Shown here: positions 8,280 to 17,245 of the stretch, in pieces
Numbering within the stretch: the stretch's first letter is position 1
Layout of the letters: the number at the start of each line of letters is the position of its first letter
Source of the DNA: Candidatus Omnitrophota bacterium
GTDB lineage: Bacteria > Omnitrophota > Gorgyraeia > Duberdicusellales > 4484-171
DNA: 33,305 bases
Assembly: GCA_018818105.1 (NCBI GenBank)
Contig: JAHISK010000090.1
Coordinates: 1-33,305 of the forward strand
Direction: 5' to 3'
The notes under the pieces: model-generated
The model's database searches: none
Seen by the model: only the letters and a program-made list of their open reading frames with translations
What the model was told of the DNA's origin: nothing
Position numbers and translations under genes: made by a program

Positions 8280-8684
8280 TTATTCTTCCCAATTCACAAC
8301 ATCATCTTCGCTTTCAACTCCGTCTCTGCCTAAAGAGTACAAATCATAATCATATGTCCGATGGACTCCGGGACTTTTATATTGATACAACCGACCCCAA
8401 GGATCAAGCGGTTTTTTTTCTAAATACGGACCTTTCCAATTAGTCGCTGAAGAAGAAGCTCTGGTTAAAGCGTCTAATCCTTCTTCCGTTGTAGGAAACA
8501 CACCATTATCTAATTCATAGAGTTTTAAGGCCGTGGGTAAATTTACCTCTATATCCGCCTTAGAAACCTTAATCCTTGCCTCTTCACTTCTTCCTGTTAA
8601 CCGCGGCATAACCATAGCAACTAATACCCCAATAATAATGACAACCAACATCAACTCAATCAAAGTAAACCCTCTTCGCTTCAT
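8280..8684 (-). CDS. gspG: T2SS major pseudopilin GspG
   Basis: Class III leader MKRRG|FTLIELMLVVIIIGVLVAMVMP; GspG C-terminal signature KKPLDPWGRLYQYKSPG...DYDLYSLGRDGVESEDDVVNW. Confidence 0.95.
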   Translation of the reverse strand: MKRRGFTLIELMLVVIIIGVLVAMVMPRLTGRSEEARIKVSKADIEVNLPTALKLYELDNGVFPTTEEGLDALTRASSSATNWKGPYLEKKPLDPWGRLYQYKSPGVHRTYDYDLYSLGRDGVESEDDVVNWEE

Positions 8685-8725
8685 TTTACCCCCTTTTTAA
8701 CATATACCCTAACTGGATAATTATA

Positions 8726-8880
8726 AATTCGAAGCACGAAATACAAAATTCGAAACAATTTTCAAATGTTCAAAATTTTAATACTTAAAATAAAAATGTT
8801 TTGCCTTTTTCGTATTCCGACATTCAATATCACATTTTCTTAGTTTGTTTCGTATTTCGATATTCGCATTTCGAATTTAA
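8726..8880. repeat. Inverted heptad element (AATTCGA / NATTTCG)
   Basis: Left AATTCGA AGCACGA AATACAA AATTCGA AACAATT TTCAAAT GTTCAAA; right TGTTTCG TATTTCG ATATTCG CATTTCG AATTTAA, reaching the gspK stop codon (8877-8879). Confidence 0.8.
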
Positions 8881-9689
8881 TACTCCTTCCATCTCTTTAT
8901 TTTCTCTCCCTCCATAATAATAATATAGCGCATAGCAGGTCTGTCAAGAATTTCTGTATTAATTTTTACAGCTAAATTATTAGATGACACCCCTAGTAAC
9001 TTTTTTCCTTTCAAAGAAATCAAAAGAGTTTGATCTTCTAAGAAAGAACTTACCTCTGTCACTTCAACACTTTCAAAAGCAACGTCATCTTCTGTTCCTT
9101 CTTGAAAATCAGGACCGCTACGATACGCTTTTATCCCATTAATTAGATCATCATTACAGCCCAACACTTTAAGGGTTTCCTCAGAAGCCGTATTAATGTT
9201 AACCGCGCCATCACCATATACAGTAATAATATCTTTAAACTCTTTATACTTATCTTCGGTGATACCTTCCACAAGTAAAACTTCCTCTACTAATTCAAAA
9301 GGATATAAAGGTGACTCCTTAATAGCGGAAGCTGCCTCCTCATCTAACCCCGGTAAATTAGCTATAATTTCTTCAGTCACTTTATTTATATTAATCTTGC
9401 TCTCCTCATCTACGATAGTGTACTTAAATCTTCCCTTGCCTAATTCCCCCTCAAAATCTGAACTAAATTCATATAAAGTATCATAAGCTGTCCCATCCCC
9501 TTGACGAACTCTCTTAACATACGCCACCGCCGCGTTTGCTGCGGATAAAGAAACTAATCGTTCTTCTAAAACTTTAGCAACTGTTATCTGAGAAGAAACT
9601 ATTTTATATATTCCTACGCTTAAAATAGAAAAAAATACCAACACCCATATCGCGAAGATCAAAAGACTAGCTCGTTTTTTAGTACGCAT
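8877..9689 (-). CDS. gspK: T2SS minor pseudopilin GspK-like
   Basis: Prepilin-like N-terminus (RASLLIFAIWVLVFFSILSVGIYKI) lacking Glu5, as in GspK; helix-hairpin-like region ININKVTEEIIANLPGLDEEAASAI...VNINTASEETLKVLG; position next to gspI/gspJ. Confidence 0.85.
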   Translation of the reverse strand: MRTKKRASLLIFAIWVLVFFSILSVGIYKIVSSQITVAKVLEERLVSLSAANAAVAYVKRVRQGDGTAYDTLYEFSSDFEGELGKGRFKYTIVDEESKININKVTEEIIANLPGLDEEAASAIKESPLYPFELVEEVLLVEGITEDKYKEFKDIITVYGDGAVNINTASEETLKVLGCNDDLINGIKAYRSGPDFQEGTEDDVAFESVEVTEVSSFLEDQTLLISLKGKKLLGVSSNNLAVKINTEILDRPAMRYIIIMEGEKIKRWKEY

Positions 9690-9705
9690 TTTTAATATTA
9701 CCCGG

Positions 9706-9840
9706 ATTGTAGGGGCGTCGCTTGCCTGCGCCCATAATACTATAAAATTATCAACAATTGAATGAATAATTATATCAAATCACATTCACGATATAATCAT
9801 AATTAATAATCGGGCGCAGACAAGCGGCGCCCCCTACAAT
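9706..9840. repeat. Inverted pair of REP-like units (BIME-like)
   Basis: ATTGTAGGGGCGTCGCTTGCCTGCGCCC (9706-9733) and GGGCGCAGACAAGCGGCGCCCCCTACAAT (9812-9840), near-perfect reverse complements with a GTAG head. Confidence 0.8.
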
Positions 9841-9861
9841 TATTATCTCTCTACCCTCTCT

Positions 9862-10488
9862 CTATTCCTGATCTTGCGGCTCTATTGTTTCCTCCCTACT
9901 TTCTTCGGCTATTTTTTTTGACGAAACTGGAATAAACACTGTTTTCACAAATTTATTATCTCCTACTTCAACCTCTAATTTTAATGCTGAAAAAATCCCT
10001 AATTCTTGATCCCACTCATCTACCCAACCATAGGAATCTTGCTCTTCATCCCAATAAAAATAGCTCACATAAAAACTATCTGCGGAGGAAAATTTCCTTT
10101 CGGTATACTCAACGTCCGCCGCCTCTATTTCCTCTTCCTTCGCGAAAAGAATATCTTCGAGCTTCTGAAACCGTAACAAAACACGATTGGAAGAAGAATC
10201 AAACTTATATGTAACTCTACCTATTGAATTAGCTAAAACCGCTGGGAAAAAAAATTCATCTTTAGTTCCGCCAAAGCCTACCGCAGATATATTCACGCTT
10301 TGACGTAACTGACTAGCTATCCTTTCAAGATTAAAGAGAGTTTCGCCTTGAACGAAATCTACGCCTCTAGCCCGACCCCAGATCTTCATGCCGGCAGTAA
10401 AACTTGAAGCTATCCCTACCGCTATGATAGAAAAAATCGTCATTACAACTATCGTCTCAATCAGTGTAAAACCCGGTTTTTTTCCCAT
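9862..10488 (-). CDS. gspJ: T2SS minor pseudopilin GspJ-like
   Basis: MGKKPG|FTLIETIVVMTIFSIIAVGIASSF; GspJ-like ...LFNLERIASQLRQSVNI. Confidence 0.82.
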   Translation of the reverse strand: MGKKPGFTLIETIVVMTIFSIIAVGIASSFTAGMKIWGRARGVDFVQGETLFNLERIASQLRQSVNISAVGFGGTKDEFFFPAVLANSIGRVTYKFDSSSNRVLLRFQKLEDILFAKEEEIEAADVEYTERKFSSADSFYVSYFYWDEEQDSYGWVDEWDQELGIFSALKLEVEVGDNKFVKTVFIPVSSKKIAEESREETIEPQDQE

Positions 10489-10503
10489 GATATTACAAAT
10501 GTT

Positions 10504-10530
10504 GTAGGGGCGTGGAAACTACGCCCCTAC
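10504..10530. repeat. REP-like hairpin
   Basis: Perfect 10-bp stem GTAGGGGCGT / ACGCCCCTAC with 7-nt loop, touching the gspI stop codon; same GTAGGGGCG head as the 9706-9840 units. Confidence 0.75.
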
Positions 10531-10979
10531 TAATATCCAAAATCCTGAACTGATTCATTAGACAAAAAATAAGTTGAGACACTCATCTCTTTTTCTCTAT
10601 ACTCTTGCGACCACGAAACAGAAAGTTGGGCGATATTAATCGTTTCACCCTTCTCAATTTGAGCTTCAATTTCTTCCTGTAACGTCATTTCATCTTCTAA
10701 ATCTAAAACTTCTACATTCAACTTAAACTTTGCTTCCCGATTACCGATTTGAATTTGTTCCTGTTCTTGATATTGTTCAATATATTTCTTCTCTAACACC
10801 TCCAGCCTAAGCTGACTCATTTTATCGTCTAAAAATTGGATAGCTTTTATCCGATTATAACTAGTATCCAAAGCGCCAACCATAGTTAGAAATGAACGAG
10901 AAATAAAAACTATCCCTATCGCCAAAATTGAAGACGCGATAATAAGCTCAACCAACGTAAACCCCTTTCTTTTATTCAT
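10530..10979 (-). CDS. gspI: T2SS minor pseudopilin GspI-like
   Basis: MNKRKG|FTLVELIIASSILAIGIVFISRSFLTM. Confidence 0.8.
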   Translation of the reverse strand: MNKRKGFTLVELIIASSILAIGIVFISRSFLTMVGALDTSYNRIKAIQFLDDKMSQLRLEVLEKKYIEQYQEQEQIQIGNREAKFKLNVEVLDLEDEMTLQEEIEAQIEKGETINIAQLSVSWSQEYREKEMSVSTYFLSNESVQDFGY

Positions 10980-11034
10980 TTCTTAACTATTTACCAAAAA
11001 TATTTTATGGAAAATCTAAGGCTTGTGTTTTGTC

Positions 11035-11076
11035 TGTCTTCTGTCTTCCGTCTTCCGGCCTCTGTCTTCCGCCATC
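11035..11076. repeat. Heptad array (NGTCTTC)
   Basis: TGTCTTC TGTCTTC CGTCTTC CGGCCTC TGTCTTC CGCCATC, contiguous, running into the stop codon at 11075. Confidence 0.8.
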
Positions 11077-11593
11077 ACGGAATCGTTATACTCACTACAC
11101 CATCTACTCTTAACGCTTGAGCCGCTTCATCTTTAGAAGTAATAGCTATTTTATCTAGTCTAATAAGCAACTTGCTCTCTCCTATCGCGTTTAAAAATTT
11201 AAGCAACTGGATAAACGACATTTCTAACCGAAAATCAGCCTTAAAAATATTAAGTTGAGTTTCCTTTTCCTGAGGATTTAAATTTATAACGGTTCCGCCG
11301 CAAATACGAATAACACTTTCAATTTCCTTCAGCAACATCGCGACTATATGTTTATCACTCTCTACCTCCACGTCTAAATAAGGCTTACTCTGTTCATAAT
11401 CCTGAAGGATTTTATCTTTTGTTTTCTCAATAGCAATCCCCTTCTTTAATTCCCTCTCCGTAAGCCTCACCTTACGATTTAACAGTTCTAAACGGTCACG
11501 TAATCCGGAAACAAAGAATCTATCCGCTAAAAATATAAACGCTACCACGACAACAATGTAAATAATGATTTTTTGACTTTTTGCAATCGCCAT
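11075..11593 (-). CDS. PilO/GspM-like bitopic protein
   Basis: Single N-terminal TM (IIIYIVVVVAFIFLADRFFV), coiled coil, C-terminal PilO-like FIQLLKFLNAIGESKLLIRLDKIAITSKDEAAQALRVDGVVSI; follows the GspL/PilMN-like gene. Confidence 0.75.
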   Translation of the reverse strand: MAIAKSQKIIIYIVVVVAFIFLADRFFVSGLRDRLELLNRKVRLTERELKKGIAIEKTKDKILQDYEQSKPYLDVEVESDKHIVAMLLKEIESVIRICGGTVINLNPQEKETQLNIFKADFRLEMSFIQLLKFLNAIGESKLLIRLDKIAITSKDEAAQALRVDGVVSITIP

Positions 11594-11621
11594 ATAATAA
11601 TTATTTAAATTTCATTAAATG

Positions 11622-11706
11622 TTTCAGGTCTCATGTCACAAGTAGCATGTCTTTAACACCCTCTCTACCTGTTACCTGCAACCTGCTACCTGTTTTTTGT
11701 ATCCTG
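11622..11706. repeat. Heptad array (NNACCTG)
   Basis: TTTCAGG TCTCATG TCACAAG TAGCATG ... CTACCTG TTACCTG CAACCTG CTACCTG TTTTTTG TATCCTG; overlaps the 3' end of the CDS ending at 11686. Confidence 0.75.
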
Positions 11707-13119
11707 TTTATCTATATCAAAAATAAAACCAATTTCAAAATCAGTAATCTCTCCCTCTACCATCTTTCTCTGCCGGGTATAATTTGTCCGAGCGGCCTCA
11801 ATATACCGCAATTTATCTAAAACTGTAGTATACTGAAACACTTCTGATAGATTATAAGCTTGACCCCGTAACGTTACTTTGTTGTTTTCATCCATTCCTA
11901 TGAAATTAAACGATATCCCTTTAGGCGTATTTTTTTGTAACTGGCTCATAATATAAAAATAAATTTGTCGATCGTTAACATACTTTTTAACAAACTCTAT
12001 TCTATCGAGTTGCCGCACTAAATTACCTACCCCCTCCTCAATTCCGGATTTTTTTTCCTTCAGCTTATTCAAATAATTTTCTTCATTATAAATACGGCCT
12101 AAAAAAATCACACAAACAAGCGATAAAATATAAATAGATAACGTCCCGCAAATACTTAAATCTTTTATCTTCTCGCGTATTGATTTTCTAATCTGAATAT
12201 CAGGAAGAATGAATGACAATCTATTATCTTTATCTTCTAATATTAAATTAGACGCGCTAGTTAGAGAAACATCCTTAGGTAAAGATCTCTTCCTCGCAGA
12301 GATAACCTCAGGAGGCACAATCCCAGACGCATTTAGAACTTCGATATCTAATTCTCCTTTGATTATTTGCCCTAAATTAGGTAAATCTATGCCTGACAAA
12401 AAAATCTTTACCGGTTTTTTATTTATCTCTTCATTCTGAAAAATTAATAACGACTGGCGTATCTCTCCCAAAAATTTTCTTTCGCCCACTTCACCATCAA
12501 TATCAGAAAATTTAATAGCAATGCTACGAGTAAATAACATATGTTCACCGCTAAAAATAATAAAATCAGTAAAAGTCGTATCAATGTCTAATATAAGATA
12601 TAAATCTGTCCGGTTTATCTGTGTCCGCTGGTTATGCACAACCGCCTGCCAAACACAGTAAGAACTCAAACTCACTTTATCTAATAAAAATCCCGCCTGA
12701 TCCAATATCTTTATCTGCCTTCTTATGATATCATTATGTACAATAGCTAAGATTACCCGACTATATCCCATATCATCTTTTCCCGCAAAACTATAATTAA
12801 AAACAACGTCTTCTTTCTTATATGGAACTATTCTGTCAATATGCAGCTCAATCATCTTAGATATCTCGTCTCTATTTTGTGAAGGCAAATGTAAATTCCT
12901 AACCGTAACGAAATTTCTCGGCAACGATACACCCACAAATTTAGGCTTATATTTATCTTTCTTTAAAATATCAACTATCATCCTAGAAATTCCGTCATCG
13001 TCACTATCCGGTAACGATTCCGCTATACAATCAAAAAGTTTTGAATGCATACCTTTAAACTTAACAATCGAAACTTTTAAATATTTTTCTGATACTTCTA
13101 CGCCTAAAGAAACCTTCAT
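11686..13119 (-). CDS. GspL-like / PilM-PilN fusion protein
   Basis: PilM-like VSLGVEVSEKYLKVSIVKFKG...GVSLPRNFVTVRNLHLPS...EISKMIELHIDRIVPYKKEDVVFNY; TM ICGTLSIYILSLVCVIFLG; PilN-like NTPKGISFNFIGMDENNKVTLRGQAYNLSEVFQYTTVLDKL. Confidence 0.82.
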   Translation of the reverse strand: MKVSLGVEVSEKYLKVSIVKFKGMHSKLFDCIAESLPDSDDDGISRMIVDILKKDKYKPKFVGVSLPRNFVTVRNLHLPSQNRDEISKMIELHIDRIVPYKKEDVVFNYSFAGKDDMGYSRVILAIVHNDIIRRQIKILDQAGFLLDKVSLSSYCVWQAVVHNQRTQINRTDLYLILDIDTTFTDFIIFSGEHMLFTRSIAIKFSDIDGEVGERKFLGEIRQSLLIFQNEEINKKPVKIFLSGIDLPNLGQIIKGELDIEVLNASGIVPPEVISARKRSLPKDVSLTSASNLILEDKDNRLSFILPDIQIRKSIREKIKDLSICGTLSIYILSLVCVIFLGRIYNEENYLNKLKEKKSGIEEGVGNLVRQLDRIEFVKKYVNDRQIYFYIMSQLQKNTPKGISFNFIGMDENNKVTLRGQAYNLSEVFQYTTVLDKLRYIEAARTNYTRQRKMVEGEITDFEIGFIFDIDKQDTKNR

Positions 13120-13145
13120 AATTTATCCACCAATATATTCTCTCT

Positions 13146-13173
13146 ACTAAATACTATATACTAACGACTAGAC
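13146..13173. repeat. Heptad array ACTANNN x4
   Basis: ACTAAAT ACTATAT ACTAACG ACTAGAC; 3 nt from the gspF stop codon. Confidence 0.82.
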
Positions 13174-13176
13174 CCC

Positions 13177-14427
13177 CTACCCCATCGTCTGCGTTATCTG
13201 AAACGTAGGAATAAGAATAGCCAAAACAATTGTCCCTAAAACTAATCCCAAAAAAAGAATCAACAGCGGCTCTAATAAAGAACTCACTAAAGAAATATCT
13301 GACTCTACATGTTGATTATACGAACCCGATATTTCACTTAATACCTCTGATAGGCGACCAGATTCCTCTCCCACCGCTACCATTTTTGTAAAAAAATTCG
13401 GTAAATCCGTTAATTCTTCTATACTAGCCGATATACTCTTTCCCGCGGATACTGAGTCATACACCTTTTCAAATGCTTTACGCGATCTTGGATCCTCTAG
13501 CGTCGGAGTAACAACAGCTAAAGAATCCAACACCGGCACACCTCTTTCAAGAAGAAGGCTTAATGACCGCGAAAACTGCGCTAACTCCTGATTTTTAATC
13601 ATGCGCTTGACAATAGGAAGCCGTCCCTTAATCTTTCTCGCTGTTTCTCTAAAAAAGCTCCCCCCTCCAGGCATACGTGACAAAACTAAAATAAAACCAG
13701 CCACCGCCGGTAAGATAATCCACCAGCTTTTATTAGAAAATTCACTAACACCTAAAACTAATCTAGTAAGTAACGGTAACTCTTCACCTAAATTATCAAA
13801 AATAGGTTTAAGTCGGGGAACAACAAAATTTATTAGCACAAAAATACTTGATACCCCTACAAATAAAAGTAACGACGGATACGCCAAAGCTACTGTGATT
13901 TTCTTACGCATAGCTTCTTCCCTGGATAAAAATTCATTTATCTGATCCAAAGCTGTGTCTAACGCTCCAGAAGCTTCTCCCGATTTGATAATATTCACGA
14001 ATAAAGACGAAAAAGTTTTAGGATAAAGTCTCAATGAATTAGAAAAAGAACGCCCTTCCCTAGTTTCATTATAAATCGCTAAAAGAATTTCACCAAAAAA
14101 AGGATTCTCACTCTGTTCATATAGTATTTTCAAGGCCGGAAGTAACTCTACTTTTGCTCTGATCAAAATTGCTAATTTTTGAGTAAAAACTAGAATTTGA
14201 TGCGAAGTAATTTTCTTACGAAACTCTATTTTAATGTTTGCAATACTCGGTTTCGCCTGAATTACTTTACCGGATGGAATTTCTCCCTTAATACCATAAC
14301 TAACAGAAATAGGATAAAGACCTTCCTTAAACAGCCTATTTAAAGCATCTTCCTTGTTCTGTGCCTCAATAGTGCCCTCTACAATATCCTTTAACCCCTT
14401 CTTAGCTTTATAAAAGAATTTTGCCAT
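13177..14427 (-). CDS. gspF: T2SS/T4P inner-membrane platform protein GspF/PilC
   Basis: Two GspF domains: HQILVFTQKLAILIRAKVELLPALKILYEQ and LAQFSRSLSLLLERGVPVLDSLAVVTPTLEDPRSRKAFEKV; C-terminal VSSLLEPLLILFLGLVLGTIVLAILIPTFQI. Confidence 0.96.
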   Translation of the reverse strand: MAKFFYKAKKGLKDIVEGTIEAQNKEDALNRLFKEGLYPISVSYGIKGEIPSGKVIQAKPSIANIKIEFRKKITSHQILVFTQKLAILIRAKVELLPALKILYEQSENPFFGEILLAIYNETREGRSFSNSLRLYPKTFSSLFVNIIKSGEASGALDTALDQINEFLSREEAMRKKITVALAYPSLLLFVGVSSIFVLINFVVPRLKPIFDNLGEELPLLTRLVLGVSEFSNKSWWIILPAVAGFILVLSRMPGGGSFFRETARKIKGRLPIVKRMIKNQELAQFSRSLSLLLERGVPVLDSLAVVTPTLEDPRSRKAFEKVYDSVSAGKSISASIEELTDLPNFFTKMVAVGEESGRLSEVLSEISGSYNQHVESDISLVSSLLEPLLILFLGLVLGTIVLAILIPTFQITQTMG

Positions 14428-14461
14428 GTTTTTTATTAGCGCAACGCCGCCACCGTCCCCT

Positions 14462-14496
14462 ACTATCGACTATATACTAAATACTAACGACTATCT
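14462..14496. repeat. Heptad array ACTANNN x5
   Basis: ACTATCG ACTATAT ACTAAAT ACTAACG ACTATCT, ending at the gspE stop codon (14496). Confidence 0.85.
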
Positions 14497-16175
14497 TATT
14501 CTTCTAGTTTCGTCACCCTTAATACTTCTTCCGGAGTTGTAATCCCTTCTTTCACTTTTGTCATTCCTACATCCCATAAAGTTTTAAATCCTAACTCTCT
14601 TGCTTTTTGTTGAATTTCGACCGATGACGTTTTCCTTAAAATAAGATACTGAATCTCACTAACTATAGGAAATATCTCATAAATAGTAGTTCTTCCTCTA
14701 TATCCAATAGATTTACAACTTTCACATCCCTTGCCGTAATAAACAGGAACATCCTGAAACGCTTGAGGCAATTTGTCCTTCTGTTTTTTTTCTGTTTTAC
14801 AAACAGGACATATCATTCTTACAAGTCGCTGAGAAATAAACGCGTTAACTGAAGAAGCGACTAAATACGGCTCTATGCCTATATCTATAAGTCGCGTAGC
14901 TCCACTCGCAGCGTCATTAGTATGCAATGTAGAAAAAATAAGGTGCCCGGTCAACGCCGTCCTAATCGCCAATTCCGCGGTTTCTAAATCTCTTACCTCT
15001 CCAATCATCATTATGTCAGGATCATGACGTAGGATACTTCTAAGCGCGCTGGCAAAATTAAAACCTATTTCAGGTTTAATCTGTATTTGCATAATCCCGC
15101 CAAGATCATATTCCACGGGATCCTCAATAGTAATAATCTTTACCGTATCTTTATTTAGTTTACTTAAACAAGAATATAACGTTGTGGTTTTTCCACTGCC
15201 TGTAGGTCCAGTTAGAAAAATAATACCATGAGGTTTTTGCATAATATCTTCTATCTGTTTAAAATCTTCAGGAAAAAACCCTAATTCTTCTAAATTAAAA
15301 AGTAAATGTGTTGGCAATATTCTAATCACCACACTTTCGCCATAAATTGAAGGAATAATCGAAATTCTTAAATCTATTTGTTTTGTATGAAGTTTAACAA
15401 TAGCGCGGCCATCCTGAGGAAGGCGTTTTTCAACAACATTTAAGCTGGACAAAATCTTTATTCTGGAAACTATTGATTGATGAAATGATTTAATTTGTTC
15501 AGAAATATTAATATCATAAAGGATTCCGTCAATACGGTACCTTACCCTTACTTTATCACGATAAGGTTCAATATGAATATCCGTAGCGCGGCTGGTTATT
15601 GCTTCTGACAATATCTGATTAACCAACTTAATTACTGAAGCCTCCTGCACGTTTTTTTCTACTTCTTCTATTTCTTCAACCTCCTGGCGGTGGGGTTTCT
15701 CTTCTTTTTTAGCTTCATCTTTCTTAAGAATCTTATCAACTGTATCAGCGCCAAATCCATAATATCGGCGAATTGCCACTAATATCTCTTTCTCTACAGC
15801 TAAAACTCTCTCTATATCATACCCTAAATGTAATTTTAAATCTTCCATAGACCAAATAGCTAATGGATCTGAAATCGCGATAGTAAGTACTCTTCCCTCA
15901 ACTTTAAGCGGCATAAATTTATAATGCCATACATACTTTACCGGAACAGCATCGATCACATCCTGTTTAATTTCTATATTTTTTAACGTGGGAGAAAACG
16001 GCAAGCCTAACTGTTGTCCTAAAACTTCCAATAAATGATCCTCCGTAATAAACTTAAGCCGCACTAATGTTTTCCCAATAACTTCTCCTTTTGCCTTAGA
16101 CTCTTCCAACGCAATTGTTAACTGCTCTGAACTAATCATCCCTTTCTTAATTAAAATTTCACCAATCTTTGCCAT
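14496..16175 (-). CDS. gspE: T2SS/T4P assembly ATPase GspE/PilB
   Basis: Walker A FLTGPTGSGKTTTLYS, IMMIGEVRDLETAELAIRTALTGHLIFSTLHTNDAA, CPVC...CESC zinc motif, N-terminal T2SSE_N/MshEN-like region KIGEILIKKGMISSEQLTIALEESKAKGEVIGKTLVRLKFITEDHL. Confidence 0.97.
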   Translation of the reverse strand: MAKIGEILIKKGMISSEQLTIALEESKAKGEVIGKTLVRLKFITEDHLLEVLGQQLGLPFSPTLKNIEIKQDVIDAVPVKYVWHYKFMPLKVEGRVLTIAISDPLAIWSMEDLKLHLGYDIERVLAVEKEILVAIRRYYGFGADTVDKILKKDEAKKEEKPHRQEVEEIEEVEKNVQEASVIKLVNQILSEAITSRATDIHIEPYRDKVRVRYRIDGILYDINISEQIKSFHQSIVSRIKILSSLNVVEKRLPQDGRAIVKLHTKQIDLRISIIPSIYGESVVIRILPTHLLFNLEELGFFPEDFKQIEDIMQKPHGIIFLTGPTGSGKTTTLYSCLSKLNKDTVKIITIEDPVEYDLGGIMQIQIKPEIGFNFASALRSILRHDPDIMMIGEVRDLETAELAIRTALTGHLIFSTLHTNDAASGATRLIDIGIEPYLVASSVNAFISQRLVRMICPVCKTEKKQKDKLPQAFQDVPVYYGKGCESCKSIGYRGRTTIYEIFPIVSEIQYLILRKTSSVEIQQKARELGFKTLWDVGMTKVKEGITTPEEVLRVTKLEE

Positions 16176-16206
16176 AATAACTCCCTATTATTAAATTCAA
16201 AATAAG

Positions 16207-16382
16207 CAATAAACAAATTACAACCAATAGACAATTCCAAATATACAATATACAAATCACAATGAAAAAATTATAAATTCAAGTTGTGTCGCAATTGTTC
16301 TTTTCTTATTCATTCTTCTATAGTTTTCTCCATTTGTTTATTGTAATTTGTTTGTAATTTGAATTTTGTATATTGTTTATTT
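16207..16382. repeat. Inverted heptad element, family B copy 1
   Basis: Left CAATAAA CAAATTA CAACCAA TAGACAA TTCCAAA TATACAA TATACAA ATCACAA; right TTTATTG TAATTTG (TTTG) TAATTTG AATTTTG TATATTG TTTATTT. Confidence 0.85.
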
Positions 16383-16396
16383 TGATTTTCATTGCC

Positions 16397-17212
16397 TTAG
16401 GTTTCCTTATCAAAAAAATCAGCCAAATATTTAGCGCTATCACCCAACTCACTGGATAAGATAGCCGCTTCTAACTTTGCTAAATTAAACGGTTTAACTA
16501 AATAAGCGCCCGCGCCTAAATCCTTAGCCTGTTTTACAACTTTATCATTTTCTATTCCCGAAGTCACAATAACAAAGATTGAAGAATCGATTTCTTTAAT
16601 GCGGTTCAAAATTACTAAGCCATCCATCCCCGGCATTAAAATATCTAAAATAACGACTTTCGGTTTAGTCACTTTCACTTTTAAAAGAGCTTCCTCTCCG
16701 CTGAAAGCGTTATCAACAATATATCCCCGTCTGCTAAGATGATTGCCAACTAGACTGTTTGATTCATGTTCATCATCAACAATTAGAATACTCCCATTAA
16801 ATGTAATCTCGCCCTCTTTTTTCTCTATATCTTTTTCCTTTAAAATATCTAAGATCGATTGCAAAATCTGCTGAATCTGGACATCTTTATTTAAAAATAT
16901 AATCTTATCATCAACACTCTTTTGAATATTAACTTTTTCTTTTGCTAATTCCGATACCAAAACTATAATTTTAGTGCTGCTATCTATATCTCGTAATTGT
17001 TTAAGCGCGGTTCCCTTGACGGGTTCCTCTAAAGTATCTAAATCAATGATTATATAGTTAGGTCTTTCTTTTTTTATTATTGTAATTAATTCACTGTAAG
17101 AAGGAACCGTAGTAACTTTATAATTAGATTGAACTAACACATTATAAAAGGAGTCCCGCCTATCTAAATCACTATCCATCACTATCACATACTTAAACAT
17201 TCCTCCATTCAT
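16397..17212 (-). CDS. Tandem response-regulator receiver (REC-REC) protein without output domain
   Basis: REC1 YVIVMDSDLDRRDSF...PNYIIIDLDTLEEPVKG (degenerate); REC2 SILIVDDEHESNSLV...PKVVILDILMPGMDGL...VIVTSG...AYLVKPFN (canonical). Confidence 0.9.
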   Translation of the reverse strand: MNGGMFKYVIVMDSDLDRRDSFYNVLVQSNYKVTTVPSYSELITIIKKERPNYIIIDLDTLEEPVKGTALKQLRDIDSSTKIIVLVSELAKEKVNIQKSVDDKIIFLNKDVQIQQILQSILDILKEKDIEKKEGEITFNGSILIVDDEHESNSLVGNHLSRRGYIVDNAFSGEEALLKVKVTKPKVVILDILMPGMDGLVILNRIKEIDSSIFVIVTSGIENDKVVKQAKDLGAGAYLVKPFNLAKLEAAILSSELGDSAKYLADFFDKET

Positions 17213-17245
17213 ATTTTACCACACTCTCCTTCATAGGTTTAATAC

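Noticed and set aside
10504-10530. Rho-independent terminator at the hairpin between gspI and gspJ
   Set aside because: No U-tract follows the stem, and it shares its head sequence with the REP-like units at 9706-9840; REP-like repeat is the better description.
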